Positions 7,538 through 15,400 are shown, counted from the first letter of the stretch. The stretch is 64,000 bases of DNA from Parerythrobacter lacustris (GCF_024626475.1 NZ_JANKHH010000005.1:1-64000); one strand, 5' to 3'. Notes: a model not told the origin generated them from the sequence alone. Translations and numbers: made by a program.

Positions 7538-7563
7538 CGTGGAGGTGCGGTTCCTCTTCTGGG
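7538..7563 (+). repeat. degenerate copy of the tRNA-Leu 3' end (att-like relic)
   Basis: This 26-bp segment matches the tRNA-Leu(CAG) T-arm/acceptor region (CGTGGAGGT...TCCTCTTCTGGG) with three mismatches. It is on the plus strand, whereas the real tRNA is on the minus strand at 11027-11113. It lies about 80 bp before a second, exact copy of the end at 7642. Such fragments usually mark past integrase crossovers at tRNA genes. Confidence 0.6.
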
Positions 7564-7641
7564 ACTCGAACCTACCACCACTGAAAACATTGAAGAACTC
7601 GACCCCAAACCCGAAGCGGACAGCTTCGAGTCCTCGCTCAA

Positions 7642-7809
7642 TCCTCTTCTGGGCACCAACATACTCAAAACAAACACAAAATCGTCTCAAACACGGTCCT
7701 CGGATCGTGTTTGCTACGGTTCACTGCTACGGTTTGGTGCCCAGAGTTCAGGCATAAGTCTCAGAGATAATGAGAGAAACAGTCCGCGCGGCTGCTACGG
7801 TTTCAGTCA
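7642..7809 (+). repeat. 168-bp inverted repeat, left arm
   Basis: Base-by-base comparison shows that 7642-7809 is the exact reverse complement of 10876-11043 over all 168 bp. The outer end reads TCCTCTTCTGGGCACCA, the 3' end of tRNA-Leu plus CCA, followed by the sequence that lies downstream of the tRNA. Identity stops abruptly at both ends. The inner end supplies the TGA stop of the reverse transcriptase gene (7807-7809). Upstream, a T-arm-like TTCGAGTCCTC at 7625-7635 is separated from the repeat by a few bases. Confidence 0.95.
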
Positions 7810-9435
7810 AAAATCGAGGTCATCATCCTCTTCTTCCTGAGCCTCGTCTTCATCATCATCGTCATCATCATATTGGCTCGTGCGGGTTTCGATCGCGTGT
7901 CCTACTGAACCAAAGTCTTCTTCATCAAAATCATCGAAAACAGCGGGTAGCTGTGTGGCGTCGAAAATACTGATTTTGCTCCCGGCGATTTCTTCAATGA
8001 GCGGATTATCAGAAACCATAAAGACCCCCTCGGGCCAATCCTTTGCCTGCCATTCCAAGAAGATTGGCCAATAGGCACCAGACGCTGTCTCTGTGATAAT
8101 AGCGTTTTCGGCGAACGAAAAAATCGCGGCGTCCACCAGTCCGAACTCGGCCATTGATAGCAACGAAACCGTTGAAAGCGCGCCGCAGTTCGTAACAATG
8201 GACCGGGCAACTTCCAATGGAACAGGGATTCTAAGCCTGAGGGCGACGTAGAGCGCCCAGCAAACCTCCCCGTCATTTCCGAGTCTTCCGTGCCGTAGCA
8301 GGAGATTGACGATGATCGGAGTCCACTCCGCGATTTCTAGATCGCGACGAGCAAGATGACGCCAGACAACAATGCGCGCCACATAGTCCACCGTGTGACC
8401 GAAATGCACGGCAGCCCGTTTCAGGAAGGGCTCGATGTGTTCCCAGTGCTCATCCGCAAGCTCCGAGCGATCGAGATATCGCAGCGTGTATTTCAGGATG
8501 CCATCGTCACCATCTTTCGCCGCTAATGAGAAGGCGTATTCAAGTGCTGCGCGCAAACGGTCGGGCACCCGCTTCGATGGCGAGTTAATCGCGAACTCGA
8601 TGCGCGTCGAAATGTCGCTCGGCCAGACATCTGAGAACTGAAATTGCTCGGATGTTATGAGCGTCTTGGACTCGTTTATGTCCAGTTCGTAACTGCGGAT
8701 TGCCTCTCGATATTTCCAAAGCGCTGCTTCGGCATCAGCGTGGGTGTGCGCTCCGATCCACACATCATCCACATGACGAATGACCTCACAGTTCTCGGCT
8801 CCTCCTCGTGCCACGAACTCCAAATCGATAGCGGTCCCCACCAGTTCTGCCACATAGCGGGAGGCATCAGGACCAACTGGAATCCCGATGGTTTGGCCGT
8901 CCTGACCTGAGCACAGAACAGCGTCGAGCCTGTTCATGAAGGTAGCTTCGGATGCCGCCCTTCGATCGGCTTTCGCAGCAGCTTTACCGTGGAAGGCCCA
9001 AGGAACTGAATGAGTGTAGATCGAGTGATAGAAACGCGAGATGTCGGTTTTTGCTATGAATCTGAAAGGTGCCAGCTTTGCAAGTCGAGCCGCTTCTAGT
9101 TCCGAGTGTGATGCTATCTGGACAGCGCGATCACCGTCTTCCATCAATCGAGGAGCAGAAAGGCTGAACGGACTGCGAGCGAAGAACTCGGTGAACGCAT
9201 CGGCATGCAAATCAATGAAGGCCGCAAGATCATGCGCCGTCTGGGGATGAAGCAACGAAAATGTTCGTCGGGTCATTCCCCGCTTTGAAGCATTGTAATT
9301 CGCCGCTCGAACTGGCTTTTTGGAAATCCATCCTTTCTTCGCAGCCAAAAAACCGCCGAGCGCGTCAGTGGTAAATGTCGGCGGAAGGTTTTCTGGAAGA
9401 TACCCAACCTTGAGAAGGCTCTCCTTCAACGTCAA
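7807..9435 (-). CDS. unusual reverse transcriptase (Abi/UG-type)
   Basis: The 542-residue protein has an RT core: motif A in KTDISRFYHSIYTHSVPW (Asp131), motif B IGIPVGPDASRYVAEL (183-198), motif C HVDDVW (Asp223-Asp224) and a motif D-like NESKT (254-258). The usual Tyr/Phe-Ala-Asp-Asp is replaced by His-Val-Asp-Asp. About 250 mostly helical residues follow, then an extremely acidic tail (510-542). No maturase or endonuclease domain is seen. This architecture fits defence-associated or unknown-group RTs rather than group II introns. The start is a TTG with GGAG seven bases upstream; no ATG is available nearby. It lies 38 bp after the integrase gene, so the two are probably cotranscribed. Confidence 0.8.
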   Translation of the reverse strand: MTLKESLLKVGYLPENLPPTFTTDALGGFLAAKKGWISKKPVRAANYNASKRGMTRRTFSLLHPQTAHDLAAFIDLHADAFTEFFARSPFSLSAPRLMEDGDRAVQIASHSELEAARLAKLAPFRFIAKTDISRFYHSIYTHSVPWAFHGKAAAKADRRAASEATFMNRLDAVLCSGQDGQTIGIPVGPDASRYVAELVGTAIDLEFVARGGAENCEVIRHVDDVWIGAHTHADAEAALWKYREAIRSYELDINESKTLITSEQFQFSDVWPSDISTRIEFAINSPSKRVPDRLRAALEYAFSLAAKDGDDGILKYTLRYLDRSELADEHWEHIEPFLKRAAVHFGHTVDYVARIVVWRHLARRDLEIAEWTPIIVNLLLRHGRLGNDGEVCWALYVALRLRIPVPLEVARSIVTNCGALSTVSLLSMAEFGLVDAAIFSFAENAIITETASGAYWPIFLEWQAKDWPEGVFMVSDNPLIEEIAGSKISIFDATQLPAVFDDFDEEDFGSVGHAIETRTSQYDDDDDDEDEAQEEEDDDLDF

Positions 9436-9473
9436 TGCTCTACTCCACGGCTTTGCCTACACATTCGAGACGA

Positions 9474-10856
9474 TCAGCCCTTATCAATGATATGGGACAG
9501 ATCGATCTTCGCAAAGCTCAACTTAGTGATTGCATCGCAAAGGGAACCCACTCCATGACCGCCCCCGTAGTTCTCGGAAGCGATGCTTGAGTTTCCACCA
9601 ATCGCCCATCCGCCAAGGACCATCGCAATGTCGTGGTCAATCCGCGCTGCGCGCAACTCATCGCGAAAATTGTGTCGGAAGGAGTGAAAGCTCGTTCGTG
9701 GCTGGTAGGCGTCACACGATCGTATGAACTGCGTGAACCACTTAGAAAATGCGACTGCCCGCTTTCCCCGAGGTCCGGGGTCAATGTCGGGAAAAAGCTT
9801 CACCCGTTTTGCCCGTCGTTGGGCCTCCACATAGGCTAAAATGCCGCATGCGATGAGGGACGGATGCAAGGGAATTAGCCTCTCACTTGCGCCTGTCTTC
9901 AAGCTCTTATCCGTTTCTCCAACGAGCGATGTCTCACTGACGACGAAACATTGGACACCCTCAATTTCGCTTATGTCAGTAGTGTCCAATTGGCAAATTT
10001 CATTTAATCTCATGCCAGTATGCAAGGCAATCAATGGAACCCAAAACCGAGCATTTCTCGGACGCTCTGTTCCGGGCTTCGCATATCCGCGCTCGCCATC
10101 TTGGCAGCCCCGATAAAGCGGCGCGTTGAAGATCGCCTGCAACTGCTGAGCGCTGAATGGGTGGCGCTTGTCCTTCTTCGCCACGGTATCGGGAAGGCGA
10201 AGGCTTCTCATCGGATTGCGGACAATGACTTCCTCATTGACCGCCCAATTTAGAAAGCTCGAAAAATTGGCGAGGTGAGAATTCGCATTGGCGGCGCTGA
10301 TCAACTCAATGTCCTCTCGCTCGCGGCCTAGGTCTGATGCAGCCTTGAGGCTCAGCTTGGGGAAGCGCTTGGACGCATTGCGAGGCATGTATCGGAGCAT
10401 GTCGAGGTAATCGCGGCAGTGAGCGCGCGACAGCGCTTCAATTGCGACTTCACCCCCAATGATGCCAACCGCGAATTTGCGGGTGGTTTCGTAAGCTTGT
10501 CGCGTGCTTGGCGACCACCGATGGGTCGGATCGTCCATGTAGCGGGCGTATGCCTGCTCAAGCGAAAGAGGTGGAGGTGCGGCGCTCCCCTGAGCCTCAA
10601 GTCTGGAAGGCAGCAATGTTGCCCTCAGATCGTCCCCAGACGGTCTCAATATCGTCTCATCAACGGTCAACCCTGCATCATGCCGAATGCGTTCGAACTC
10701 AGATTCCAGCGCAGCAGTCATCAGCGGCAGACGCCGCAGTGCGATCTGCAAGCTGTCCGTCTTGAGAGATCGCCACACCTCCGCTCGACGGATGATCGGC
10801 TGAATATCGGTAGGAACATGACGGCGAAGGTAGAACCGACCGCCCCGAAGCATCAT
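9474..10856 (-). CDS. tyrosine recombinase/integrase with DUF6538-type N-terminus
   Basis: The 460-residue protein begins with an arm-binding segment (MMLRGGRFYLRRHVPTDIQP) typical of DUF6538 integrases, has a SAM-like core-binding domain (about 97-215) and a catalytic domain. Catalytic residues visible are Arg283 (HTGMRLNE), Lys320, His391 and Arg394 (FHSFRHNF), a Gly-Gly-Trp where His/Trp is usual, and nucleophile Tyr430 (SENYGGG). The frame stays open through the inverted repeat into the tRNA gene, but I start at ATG 10856 because the protein family begins there and AGAGG precedes it. It lies directly against its presumed attachment site, the tRNA-Leu 3' end. It is the likely recombinase for that site. 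Confidence 0.88.
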   Translation of the reverse strand: MMLRGGRFYLRRHVPTDIQPIIRRAEVWRSLKTDSLQIALRRLPLMTAALESEFERIRHDAGLTVDETILRPSGDDLRATLLPSRLEAQGSAAPPPLSLEQAYARYMDDPTHRWSPSTRQAYETTRKFAVGIIGGEVAIEALSRAHCRDYLDMLRYMPRNASKRFPKLSLKAASDLGREREDIELISAANANSHLANFSSFLNWAVNEEVIVRNPMRSLRLPDTVAKKDKRHPFSAQQLQAIFNAPLYRGCQDGERGYAKPGTERPRNARFWVPLIALHTGMRLNEICQLDTTDISEIEGVQCFVVSETSLVGETDKSLKTGASERLIPLHPSLIACGILAYVEAQRRAKRVKLFPDIDPGPRGKRAVAFSKWFTQFIRSCDAYQPRTSFHSFRHNFRDELRAARIDHDIAMVLGGWAIGGNSSIASENYGGGHGVGSLCDAITKLSFAKIDLSHIIDKG

Positions 10857-10875
10857 GCCTCTGGGTAGCAAACCG

Positions 10876-11043
10876 TGACTGAAACCGTAGCAGCCGCGCG
10901 GACTGTTTCTCTCATTATCTCTGAGACTTATGCCTGAACTCTGGGCACCAAACCGTAGCAGTGAACCGTAGCAAACACGATCCGAGGACCGTGTTTGAGA
11001 CGATTTTGTGTTTGTTTTGAGTATGTTGGTGCCCAGAAGAGGA
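10876..11043 (-). repeat. 168-bp inverted repeat, right arm (contains the tRNA-Leu 3' end)
   Basis: Exact reverse complement of 7642-7809. Its outer 17 bp (11027-11043) are the last bases of the real tRNA-Leu gene, CCA included. The rest is non-coding DNA between the tRNA and the integrase start, so it probably holds the integrase promoter and arm-type binding sites. Inside the arm, CGTAGCA/CCGTAGCA motifs recur several times (about 10885, 10953 and 10967), as expected for repeated recombinase binding sites. Confidence 0.95.
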
Positions 11044-11113
11044 CTCGAACCTCCACGCCCTTGCGAGCGCCGCCACCTGAAGACGGTGCGTCTACCAATT
11101 CCGCCATCTGGGC
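11027..11113 (-). tRNA. tRNA-Leu(CAG)
   Basis: On the minus strand the acceptor stem GCCCAGA (11113-11107) pairs with TCTGGGC (11037-11031), followed by the discriminator A and an encoded CCA. The D-arm carries GGAATTGGTAGACGC. The anticodon stem CCGTC/GGCGG encloses TTCAGGT, so the anticodon is CAG. A long variable arm (GCTCGCAAGGGC) marks it as class II, and the T-arm has GGTTCGAGTCC. The gene is intact although its 3' end is used as an integration site. Confidence 0.95.
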
Positions 11114-11292
11114 ACACAGGCGAGTCGGTCATCGGATGCCGGCTCGCGGTAGGAGCGGGCCACTAGCGAAGCACCGCTACCGCTGTCAACGGCTGTTTCT
11201 CGCGCCAGGGCCAGCGGAACGGTTGCTCTCGGCCCCGCGTTGGGGCAAGGCGCGCGCGTAATCCGAAGCGTATCACCGGGACCCTGACGACC

Positions 11293-12249
11293 ATGGCACG
11301 AACCCATCCCTTGAGCGGCAAGCTGGTGACCGTCGTCGGCGGCAGCGGGTTCCTCGGGCAATATGTCGCGCAGGCGCTGCTCGAGCGCGGGGCGCGGGTG
11401 CGGATCGCGGGGCGCAACCCGGAGAAGGCCTTCAGGCTGAAGCCGCTCGCCAATCTCGGCCAGTTGCAGTTTGCGCGGTGCGACCTCGGCAACGCCGCCA
11501 GCCGCAAGGCGGTGGTGGACGGGGCCGATGCGGTAGTGAACCTCGTCGGATCGTTCGAGGGCGATCTGGTCGCACTGATGGGCAAGCAGGCGGGCATGCT
11601 GGCCGCAGAGGCCAGGGCGGCGGGGGCGAGCGCCTTCGTCCAGGTCAGCGCGATCGGTGCCGACGAGGCGAGCGCAGTCGACTATGCCAGGGGCAAGGCG
11701 ATGGGCGAGCGGCTGGTGCTCGAAGCCTTCCCCGGGGCGACGGTGATCCGCCCGTCGATCGTGTTCGGCAAGGACGACAATTTCCTCAACATGTTCGCCG
11801 GGTTGATCGCGATGATGCCGGTGCTGCCGGTGTTCGGGCCCGATGCGCCGCTGCAGCCGGTGTTCGTCGACGACGTGGCCGAAGCGGTCGCCGCCGCGCT
11901 GGCCGATCCGGCGAAGCATGGCGGCAAGACCTATGAGCTCGGCGGGCCCGAGGTGCTGACCATGATGGAGCTCAACCGCCGCATTGCCGACGCGCAAGAG
12001 CGCAAGCGGGGTTTCATCGCGGTGCCCGATGGGGTGAGCGGGGTGTTCGCCGCGCTGCCGGGCACCCCGATGTCGAGCGACCAGTGGGCGCTGCTCAAGG
12101 GCGGCAATGTCGTCGCCCCGGGCGCACTCGGGTTCGACAAGCTGGGCATCGCGCCGCGCCCGCTGGGGCTGTTCCTCGACCGCTGGATGGTCCGCTACCG
12201 CAAGCACGGCCGGTTCACCGGCCGCGCGGCGGAGCGGGTGATCTCGTAG
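11293..12249 (+). CDS. complex I NDUFA9-like NAD(P)-binding protein
   Basis: The 318-residue protein is an atypical short-chain dehydrogenase/epimerase. The Rossmann nucleotide site is TVVGGSGFLGQYVAQAL (about 13-29), a GRNPEKA follows the second strand, and VNLVGSFEG comes at about residue 83. The usual YxxxK becomes DYARGKAMGE, and the substrate half ends with a GRFTGRAAERV tail. This matches the NDUFA9/39-kDa complex I accessory family of alphaproteobacteria, thought to bind NADPH at the peripheral arm of NADH:quinone oxidoreductase. The gene stands alone between the tRNA and convergent nfeD, with the ATG chosen at the natural N-terminus. Confidence 0.85.
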   Translation: MARTHPLSGKLVTVVGGSGFLGQYVAQALLERGARVRIAGRNPEKAFRLKPLANLGQLQFARCDLGNAASRKAVVDGADAVVNLVGSFEGDLVALMGKQAGMLAAEARAAGASAFVQVSAIGADEASAVDYARGKAMGERLVLEAFPGATVIRPSIVFGKDDNFLNMFAGLIAMMPVLPVFGPDAPLQPVFVDDVAEAVAAALADPAKHGGKTYELGGPEVLTMMELNRRIADAQERKRGFIAVPDGVSGVFAALPGTPMSSDQWALLKGGNVVAPGALGFDKLGIAPRPLGLFLDRWMVRYRKHGRFTGRAAERVIS

Positions 12250-12262
12250 GCGGTAGCGCCCG

Positions 12263-12712
12263 CTAGTCCACGCTCTCGACCAGCAGCACCGCGCCGTCGC
12301 TGCCGGTGATCCGCACCCGGGTGCCGACCGCCGTATCCGCCCCGCGCGCCAGCCATTCGCTGTCGCCGTGCTTGACCCGGCCCGAACCGCCTTCGATCGC
12401 GGCAACGACCACCGCCGTCTCCCCCGCCAGCCGCACGCCGCGGCGGTTCATCTTGGGATCGGCTTCGGCGACCGGATGCTGGCGCAAATATTTGCGCCCC
12501 GCGAACACCGCGACCAATGCAAGAACGCCGAAGATCGCAATCTGCAGCGGCAGGCCGATCGGCAGCAGGAAGGCGAGCGCACCGGTGATCAGCGCCGCGC
12601 CGGCCAGCCAGATGAGGAACACGCCGGGGATCAGCATCTCGGCCACTGCGAGCAGCAGCCCGATGGTGAACCAGGCCCAGTGCGGTTCGAGCGTGTCGAG
12701 CCAGTCCATCAC
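12263..12712 (-). CDS. NfeD family membrane protein
   Basis: The 149-residue protein has two to three hydrophobic segments (about 14-35, 37-55 and 58-72) followed by a soluble OB-fold domain ending RITGSDGAVLLVESVD. This is the short (class 1b) NfeD layout without the N-terminal ClpP-like protease. Its ATG overlaps the stop of the upstream SPFH gene by four bases. NfeD and SPFH/stomatin proteins are habitual operon partners that assemble in membrane microdomains. The 3' end faces the NDUFA9-like gene 14 bp away. Confidence 0.88.
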   Translation of the reverse strand: MMDWLDTLEPHWAWFTIGLLLAVAEMLIPGVFLIWLAGAALITGALAFLLPIGLPLQIAIFGVLALVAVFAGRKYLRQHPVAEADPKMNRRGVRLAGETAVVVAAIEGGSGRVKHGDSEWLARGADTAVGTRVRITGSDGAVLLVESVD

Positions 12713-13728
12713 ATTTCCCTTCCGCCTGCGCCGCCCGGGCTCGCGCTACGCGGCACGCCGGGTTGCGGGGCGACCCGGCGGGTGGGGGCCTGCGGCGCGG
12801 CGGGCGGCGAACGGCCCGAGCCATCGTCCGACAGCGCGTCCTTGACCAGCTCGCCGATCCCGCCGAGCGTGCCGATCAGCTGGGTCGCCTCGATCGGGAA
12901 CAGGATCGTCTTGGCGTTGGGGCTGGTGGCGAACTTGCCCACCGCATCGGTGTATTTCTGCGCAACGAAGTAGTTGATCGCCTGCACGCCGGAGGTGGCG
13001 ATCGCGTCGGACACCATCTGCGTGGCCTTGGCCTCGGCCTCCGCCTCGCGCTCGCGCGCCTCGGCATCGCGGAAGGCGGATTCGCGGCGCCCCTCGGCCT
13101 CGAGGATGGCGGATTGCTTCTCGCCCTCGGCGCGCAGGATCTTCGACGCGCGGTCGCCCTCGGCCTCAAGGATCTCGGCGCGCTTGAGGCGCTCGGCCTT
13201 CATCTGGCGCGCCATCGCCTCGCTGATGTCGATCGGCGGGCGGATGTCCTTGATTTCGACGCGGGTGATCTTGACCCCCCAGGGCGAAGTCGCATGGTCG
13301 ACCACGCTGAGCAGCCGTGCGTTGATCTCGTCGCGCTTCGACAGGGTTTCGTCGAGGTCCATCGAGCCCATCACGGTGCGCAGGTTGGTGGTGGTGAGCG
13401 CCATGATCGCCTGGTAGAGGTTGGACACCTCATAGGCCGCCTTGCCCGCGTCGAGCACCTGGAAGAACACCACCGCATCGACCCCGACCATCGCATTGTC
13501 GGCGGTGATGATTTCCTGCCCCGGAATGTCCATCACCTGTTCCATCATGTTGACCTTGCGGCCGACGCGATCGATGAACGGGATGATGACATGCAGTCCC
13601 GGCTCGGCAGCGAGGGTGAACTTGCCCAGCCGCTCGATGGTATAGACGAAACCCTGCTTCACCACGCGCACGCCCATGGCGAGGAACACGAACGCCACTA
13701 CCAGCAGCGCAAAGGCACCTTCAAGCAT
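12709..13728 (-). CDS. SPFH/stomatin-like protein (paraslipin, QmcA-type)
   Basis: The 339-residue protein has an N-terminal membrane anchor (LEGAFALLVVAFVFLAM), the SPFH/band-7 domain (TIERLGKFT, PGLHVIIPFIDRV, MDIPGQEIITADN) and a long Glu/Ala-rich coiled coil of the SLP type (about 190-260). The tail is Pro/Arg-rich (SPPAAPQAP). I start at ATG 13728, preceded by GAGGGGG, rather than the longer frame. It forms a two-gene operon with nfeD (4-bp overlap). The family organises ring-like membrane scaffolds and affects membrane-protein turnover. Confidence 0.9.
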   Translation of the reverse strand: MLEGAFALLVVAFVFLAMGVRVVKQGFVYTIERLGKFTLAAEPGLHVIIPFIDRVGRKVNMMEQVMDIPGQEIITADNAMVGVDAVVFFQVLDAGKAAYEVSNLYQAIMALTTTNLRTVMGSMDLDETLSKRDEINARLLSVVDHATSPWGVKITRVEIKDIRPPIDISEAMARQMKAERLKRAEILEAEGDRASKILRAEGEKQSAILEAEGRRESAFRDAEAREREAEAEAKATQMVSDAIATSGVQAINYFVAQKYTDAVGKFATSPNAKTILFPIEATQLIGTLGGIGELVKDALSDDGSGRSPPAAPQAPTRRVAPQPGVPRSASPGGAGGREM

Positions 13729-13900
13729 CGATACAACCCCCTCGATAAATCCAATCGCAGGCAGAGTAACGCGCAGGGGCGCGGGGGCAAGCAAAACCGG
13801 ACATTATCCGCGCCTGAGGTTGTCCGGTTCGCTGCCGAGGCGACGACTGGGTGTCCGGCAGGTGTTGACCCGGGAGCAGCATTTTATGCACCTTGCGCCT

Positions 13901-14374
13901 TCACGCCCAGGCATCGCTTTCACGCACGCCGCGACAAGCCCGGTCGTGCCGCGCGAGCAGCTGGAAAAGCGTGGCAGGACAAGGCTTTTGGGCAAAGTTG
14001 ACCAGTCTCCTGTTGCGCAGGACGGGCCGCCACAGGCCGACCTGCTGGCGCCACGCGAGCTCGTCGAGTGTCACATTGGGTTTCCTACAGGAACGGGCGA
14101 TTATGCACGCAGGCGCTGCCTCCAGCCCCAGCGCCGCATCCCACGCCGCCGCCAAGCTCCCCGCCCAGGGATGCTGCCGCAGACGATAGGCCCCCTGCCG
14201 CGCCATCCCGACCCGCTCCGCCGCCTCCGACACCGACCGCGTTTGCGCGAGAAAGCCGATGAAGGCGACCTGCCGCCTGGGCAGCCACGCGTTGTGGTTC
14301 GGCGCGACGGGTACGGGAAAGAACCACGGGATGCGGCGGCGGGTTTTGGGGCGGGGATCGGTCGGAGTGTTCAT
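13901..14374 (-). CDS. hypothetical HTH-containing protein
   Basis: This 157-residue protein starts MNTPTDPRPKTRRRIPWF. Its centre, RQVAFIGFLAQTRSVSEAAERVGMARQGAYRLR, is a clear helix-turn-helix. The C-terminal part holds two cysteines (PACIIARSC) and a basic end, with no signal or transmembrane segment. The ATG at 14374 is the start used here; upstream residues in the frame look non-coding. Similar small HTH proteins occur next to diverse genes in sphingomonads, but I know no defined role. The neighbour upstream is the Abi_2 gene, 55 bp away on the same strand. Confidence 0.65.
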   Translation of the reverse strand: MNTPTDPRPKTRRRIPWFFPVPVAPNHNAWLPRRQVAFIGFLAQTRSVSEAAERVGMARQGAYRLRQHPWAGSLAAAWDAALGLEAAPACIIARSCRKPNVTLDELAWRQQVGLWRPVLRNRRLVNFAQKPCPATLFQLLARHDRACRGVRESDAWA

Positions 14375-14429
14375 CCGACAGGATAAGCCAGATTTTCGGC
14401 GTGTAGGAAAGTTCTGTATGGTAATTTGG

Positions 14430-15371
14430 CTAGTTCGCCTTGAGTACCCAGCAAGGTCGCTCAAGCCAATCCTCCGGAAATCCCATAGCAGAGAGGTCTG
14501 CATTGGAACGCTTTCTCATAAGCTCGACAACCCGATCAGGATAGGAGCTATCCGGGCTTTGATGCCGAATGAGCCGGGTGAGTGCGACCAATACATTGTA
14601 GATGTAGTTGTCGGGCTGTCTTTGTATTCCGCCCTTTGTTACGGTTTCGGTCACCACAAGATCGCTTTGGAATCGCTTGATCAGAGGTAGGCGCTTCGCC
14701 GTCTTTCGATTCCACAGCCTCCCATGATGTGCACAAATGTTCCGCACATACGAGAGCAGGTGTAGCGTTCCTATGAGGGTAGTGCTTGATGGAAGGCCTA
14801 TGTCTTTCGCCAAGTCGGATTGAAGCGAGCGATCCTCGGTATCTGCTATCCATCGCGACAACTCGCCTAGCGTCATCAGCTCGCTCACAATCCACAATGG
14901 GGGCAGGAACGGCCGTCGGTATCTTTTCTGATAGTGCTCGACGAAGACTTCTCTGCTGCTTTTGACCCTGCCCGAGAGCTGTGAAACACGCAAAGGGTGA
15001 TCGAAACCACCACTAAAAACGTCCGCGTCGAGGTAGGCATGCGCACCGCTCGCGAGCGAGAGCCTGTTTGTCCATCTAGACCTCAGCGCAATCTCAATTC
15101 GCTCAATCGCCTCCATGACAAGCAAACGCAATTTCCGATCGAACACGTAGATGTCGACTATCTGTTCGAATTCGACACCGTCTCGAAATCTCTTGGTACG
15201 TGTTTGTCCAACCGCTGGCGCAGTTTCGAAGGGCAGCCAGTACGCACTCAGGCGATAGTATCCAACGGTTTCTAGCCAACGACGCTGCAGTTCGACATCG
15301 CCGCCCATGCCTCGGTCCTTGAGAAACTCGAGTTGTTGTTCGATCGTAGTTGCAGGTTTGCTAAAAAGCAT
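14430..15371 (-). CDS. Abi_2 (AbiD/AbiF-type) HEPN-like abortive infection protein
   Basis: The 313-residue protein has the Abi_2 signature. The N-terminus is FSKPATTIEQQLEFLKDRG, with VGYYRLSAYWLPF next and DRKLRLLVMEAIERIEIALR after it. The diagnostic RNICAHHGRLWNR lies at 210-222, where Arg210 and His215 form the R-x4-H arrangement of HEPN-type RNases. Family members are phage-exclusion proteins thought to cleave RNA on infection. I start at ATG 15371 because family homology begins there; the AAGGGGG Shine-Dalgarno precedes it and is buried in a perfect hairpin (15373-15400). GC is lower than in its neighbours, suggesting transfer. Confidence 0.9.
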   Translation of the reverse strand: MLFSKPATTIEQQLEFLKDRGMGGDVELQRRWLETVGYYRLSAYWLPFETAPAVGQTRTKRFRDGVEFEQIVDIYVFDRKLRLLVMEAIERIEIALRSRWTNRLSLASGAHAYLDADVFSGGFDHPLRVSQLSGRVKSSREVFVEHYQKRYRRPFLPPLWIVSELMTLGELSRWIADTEDRSLQSDLAKDIGLPSSTTLIGTLHLLSYVRNICAHHGRLWNRKTAKRLPLIKRFQSDLVVTETVTKGGIQRQPDNYIYNVLVALTRLIRHQSPDSSYPDRVVELMRKRSNADLSAMGFPEDWLERPCWVLKAN

Positions 15372-15372
15372 T

Positions 15373-15400
15373 GAGCCCCCTTGATAAATCAAGGGGGCTC
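15373..15400 (-). promoter_or_regulatory. perfect hairpin covering the Shine-Dalgarno of the Abi_2 gene
   Basis: GAGCCCCCTTGAT at 15373-15385 and ATCAAGGGGGCTC at 15388-15400 are exact complements around two bases. In the minus-strand transcript the second arm contains the AAGGGGG ribosome binding site, and the ATG starts three bases after the stem. The structure should block initiation unless opened; as DNA it could also be an operator. It lacks the following T tract expected of a terminator. Confidence 0.7.

Noticed and set aside
7807-9435. Retron
   Set aside because: Motif C is not the retron YADD, and no msr/msd-type folded non-coding region could be recognised next to the RT gene. A computed RNA fold would be needed for certainty.
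7642-11043. Diversity-generating retroelement (template/variable repeats with RT)
   Set aside because: The repeats are inverted and perfectly identical, with no adenine-specific mismatches, no Avd-like gene and no variable target gene.
9474-11132. Integrase frame extended to 11132, through the inverted repeat and the tRNA gene
   Set aside because: The extra 92 residues translate non-coding repeat and tRNA sequence. The protein family begins at the ATG at 10856.
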